In this document: positions 62,335 to 64,000 of the stretch, piece by piece
Numbering within the stretch: position 1 is the stretch's first letter
How the letters are laid out: each line of letters begins with the position of its first letter
DNA from: CAVQNQ01 sp963714205
Lineage (GTDB): Bacteria > Acidobacteriota > Terriglobia > Bryobacterales > Bryobacteraceae
Reading direction: 5' to 3'
NCBI GenBank assembly: GCA_963714205.1
Contig: CAVQNQ010000004.1
Location: 186,001-250,000 of the forward strand
Length of the DNA stretch: 64,000 nt
Notes under the pieces: generated by a model
Seen by the model: only the letters and a program-made list of their open reading frames with translations
The model's database searches: none
Told to the model about the DNA's origin: nothing
Program-made: the position numbers and the translations under genes

Positions 62335-63867
62335 GTGGCAGAGTTGACGGATATCGGCGAGTTTCGCGCATCAAGCGACCTGGAGCGGCGAACCCTTTGG
62401 TTCATCAAGCTGCGGTGGCTGGCCGGGGCCGGCGTCGTCTGCACGACGGTAATGGCGCGCGTCCTGAAGGGGCCGGATGCGCCGGTAGGGCCTATCCTGG
62501 CTCTTGGCAGCGGCCTCCTCGTCTACAACGCTATTCTTTTCTTTGTGGGGAGGCGCCTGTTCGCGAAACCTGCGAAAGGCGACTGGGGCAGCGCCCATCC
62601 GTTTGCGCGCCTGGCGGCGCCGCGCACGCTTTTCGGCCTTGGCGATGACGCGGGAGTGGCCCGAGCAGCGTTCTTCGCATTCGTGCAGATTACGCTCGAT
62701 TTCCTGTTTCTTGCGGTGCTGCTCCATTTTTGCGGCGGCGTGACCAGTCCTTTTTCGGTCTTTTTTGTTTTTCACGTCGTTCTCGCCAGTATTCTGCTGT
62801 CCCGGCGCGGCACATATTTTCAAGCTGCGTTGGGTTTTTTGTTTTTTGCCGTGGTCGTGTTGTCCGAGTACTTCGGCCTCATCGGGCATCGGCCGCTCGC
62901 TTGGGGCTGGCCGCCCGATGCCTACCGCAAGGCCAGCGTCGCGGCAACCAGTCTCGTGGTTCTTGGCGCGACACTCTACCTGGCGGCGTACCTGTGCAGC
63001 GCCATCGCCGTGGAACTGCGTTCGCGCCTGCGCGCCAACGTGCTCCTTTCGCGGCAGATTGCCGACGACAAACGGCGCCTGGAGGCCGCCTTTGCAACGC
63101 TGCGGGAGAGCGAGCGCGCCAAATCGCAATACATGCGGAAAGTGGCGCACGAACTGCGCGGCCCGCTGGGAACGATCGAGACCGCGCTCAAGGTGCTGTT
63201 ACAAGGAATGGCCGGCGGCCTCAGTGAACCGTCCCGCGAGTTGATCGGCCGGGCCCAGCGCCGCGCCGGCGAGCTTGCGGCGGTTACTCACGACTTGCTG
63301 CTGCTGGCGCGTGCGCGCGAGGCGGCAGTCGAGGGCGCGCAAGCTCCGGTTGCACTCGGCGCGCTGGTTGCGGAGGTGATTGAAGACTTCCGGGAAGCCG
63401 CCGGACGCAAAGGGGTGACGCTCTCGGCCCGTATCGCTTCCGAAGAGGTCGTCCTTGGAGATCCAGTCGCCCTTCGCCAACTGGTGGCAAATCTCGTCGA
63501 GAATGGAGTTCGTTACACGGGATCGGGGGGATCCGTCACCGTGAGCCAGCATTTGCATGGCGAAAGCCCGGTCGTACAGGTGGAAGATACCGGCATCGGA
63601 ATCGCGGCTGAGGATCTTCCGAGAATCTTCGAGGAGTTCTACCGGGCGGCCAATGCCAGAGAGTACGCGGAACAAGGGACCGGCCTGGGACTTGCGATCG
63701 TCAAAGAGATCGCGGAACGCCATGGTGGAGGCGTCGCCGTCGAGAGCGAACCGGGCCGGGGAACGCGATTCACCGTGAAGCTGCCAGCCCGCCCGGCTTG
63801 CAAATCGCCCTTGACGCACGGCGAAGACGGTCCCATAATTGAGCAGTCGAGCGCTAGATCGTTATGA
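62335..63867 (+). CDS. Membrane sensor histidine kinase
   Basis: 510 residues. About 6 membrane helices occupy residues 20-225 (LDFLFLAVLLHFCGG, SPFSVFFVFHVVLASILLSR). A coiled coil leads to the H-box YMRKVAHELRGPLGTIETAL. ATP-binding boxes are LVANLVENGVRYTGSGGSVT (N), VEDTGIGIAAEDLPRIFEEF (G1) and GTGLGLAIVKEIAERHGG (G2). It probably senses redox or membrane state and regulates the hydrogenase operon with the receiver, by position. Confidence 0.9.
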   Translation: MAELTDIGEFRASSDLERRTLWFIKLRWLAGAGVVCTTVMARVLKGPDAPVGPILALGSGLLVYNAILFFVGRRLFAKPAKGDWGSAHPFARLAAPRTLFGLGDDAGVARAAFFAFVQITLDFLFLAVLLHFCGGVTSPFSVFFVFHVVLASILLSRRGTYFQAALGFLFFAVVVLSEYFGLIGHRPLAWGWPPDAYRKASVAATSLVVLGATLYLAAYLCSAIAVELRSRLRANVLLSRQIADDKRRLEAAFATLRESERAKSQYMRKVAHELRGPLGTIETALKVLLQGMAGGLSEPSRELIGRAQRRAGELAAVTHDLLLLARAREAAVEGAQAPVALGALVAEVIEDFREAAGRKGVTLSARIASEEVVLGDPVALRQLVANLVENGVRYTGSGGSVTVSQHLHGESPVVQVEDTGIGIAAEDLPRIFEEFYRAANAREYAEQGTGLGLAIVKEIAERHGGGVAVESEPGRGTRFTVKLPARPACKSPLTHGEDGPIIEQSSARSL

Positions 63868-63900
63868 TCGCCAGCCTCACTATCGCGCCTTCCTGCTTGA

Positions 63901-63923
63901 TCCCGCTGAGATTAGAAGCGGGA
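63901..63923 (+). terminator. Stem-loop after the histidine kinase
   Basis: TCCCGCT-GAGATTAGA-AGCGGGA, a perfect 7-bp stem, 33 bases after the kinase stop. It is a likely operon end. Confidence 0.5.
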
Positions 63924-63938
63924 AGAAGAGGGATCGCT

Positions 63939-63989
63939 TGCCTGAAGTCCCGTTGGACGGGGCGTGTTCCTGGTTGGGGACTTCGGGCA
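63939..63989. repeat. Inverted repeat at the window's right edge
   Basis: TGCCTGAAGTCCC (63939-63951) and GGGACTTCGGGCA (63977-63989) pair over 13 bp with one mismatch. It could be a second terminator or the start of a regulatory element for the gene beyond the window. Confidence 0.5.
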
Positions 63990-64000
63990 ACCCTTCGCCG

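Noticed and set aside
1..64000. CRISPR arrays, tRNA and rRNA genes
   Set aside because: No regularly spaced short repeats were seen, and no cloverleaf with a GTTCGAATCC-type arm or rRNA-like stretch was recognised by eye; a tRNAscan or covariance search would be decisive.

Overview
The window reads like a piece of a large, GC-rich, repeat-laden acidobacterial chromosome (Solibacter/Bryobacter-like). The inference rests on an Oar-type TonB receptor with a carboxypeptidase-regulatory-like N-terminus, a CRTAC1/ASPIC-UnbV protein beside a secreted TPR protein, a DUF378-fasciclin cluster, many GTG starts and abundant mobile DNA. No rRNA, tRNA or CRISPR array was recognised.

Layout. 1-6.7 kb: TonB receptor, CRTAC1 protein (frameshifted) and a convergent TPR protein. 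6.7-17.7 kb: a repeat-rich accessory stretch with a dispersed GC-rich hairpin repeat (about seven copies), a duplicated 143-residue coiled-coil gene, a zinc-ribbon miniprotein, a Mop/TOBE protein, a double-CxxCG protein, an ISL3 transposase gene split by a group II intron, and a proteasome-like protein. 17.7-26.6 kb: a decayed mobile or defence island (DUF262/HNH GmrSD-like gene fused to a recombinase fragment, ribbon-helix-helix, excisionase and XRE regulators, RecB-type nuclease, serine recombinase, phage-like minigenes). 26.9-37.7 kb: ordinary genes (XRE-cupin regulator, DUF378, fasciclin, SDR/DUF2867, flavin reductase, GNAT, B12-binding radical SAM, two receivers, SDR). 38.8-47.8 kb: histone-deacetylase-like protein and central carbon genes (korD, korA remnant, korB, mdh, icd fragment, gltA), scarred by an IS110 fragment and by an IS630 element that carries a second, rearranged copy of the same group II intron. 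48.3-63.9 kb: a long co-directional operon.

The operon encodes a molybdopterin oxidoreductase, an Fe-S protein and a flavoprotein resembling sulfhydrogenase beta/gamma (HydB/HydG, AsrA/AsrB), a hydrogenase maturation protease, and a full group 4 [NiFe] hydrogenase: three NuoL/M/N-type pump subunits, HyfC, HyfE, HyfH, a fused NuoCD-type large subunit with both CxxC nickel motifs, and a small subunit. A response regulator and a histidine kinase follow. It looks like an ion-pumping hydrogenase joined to an NAD(P)H module and a molybdopterin subunit whose usual Sec/Cys-His active-site pair is not visible.

Several genes carry single-base frameshifts or an in-frame stop. Some coincide with mobile-element scars and look like real decay; others may be sequence errors, and the window alone cannot separate the two.
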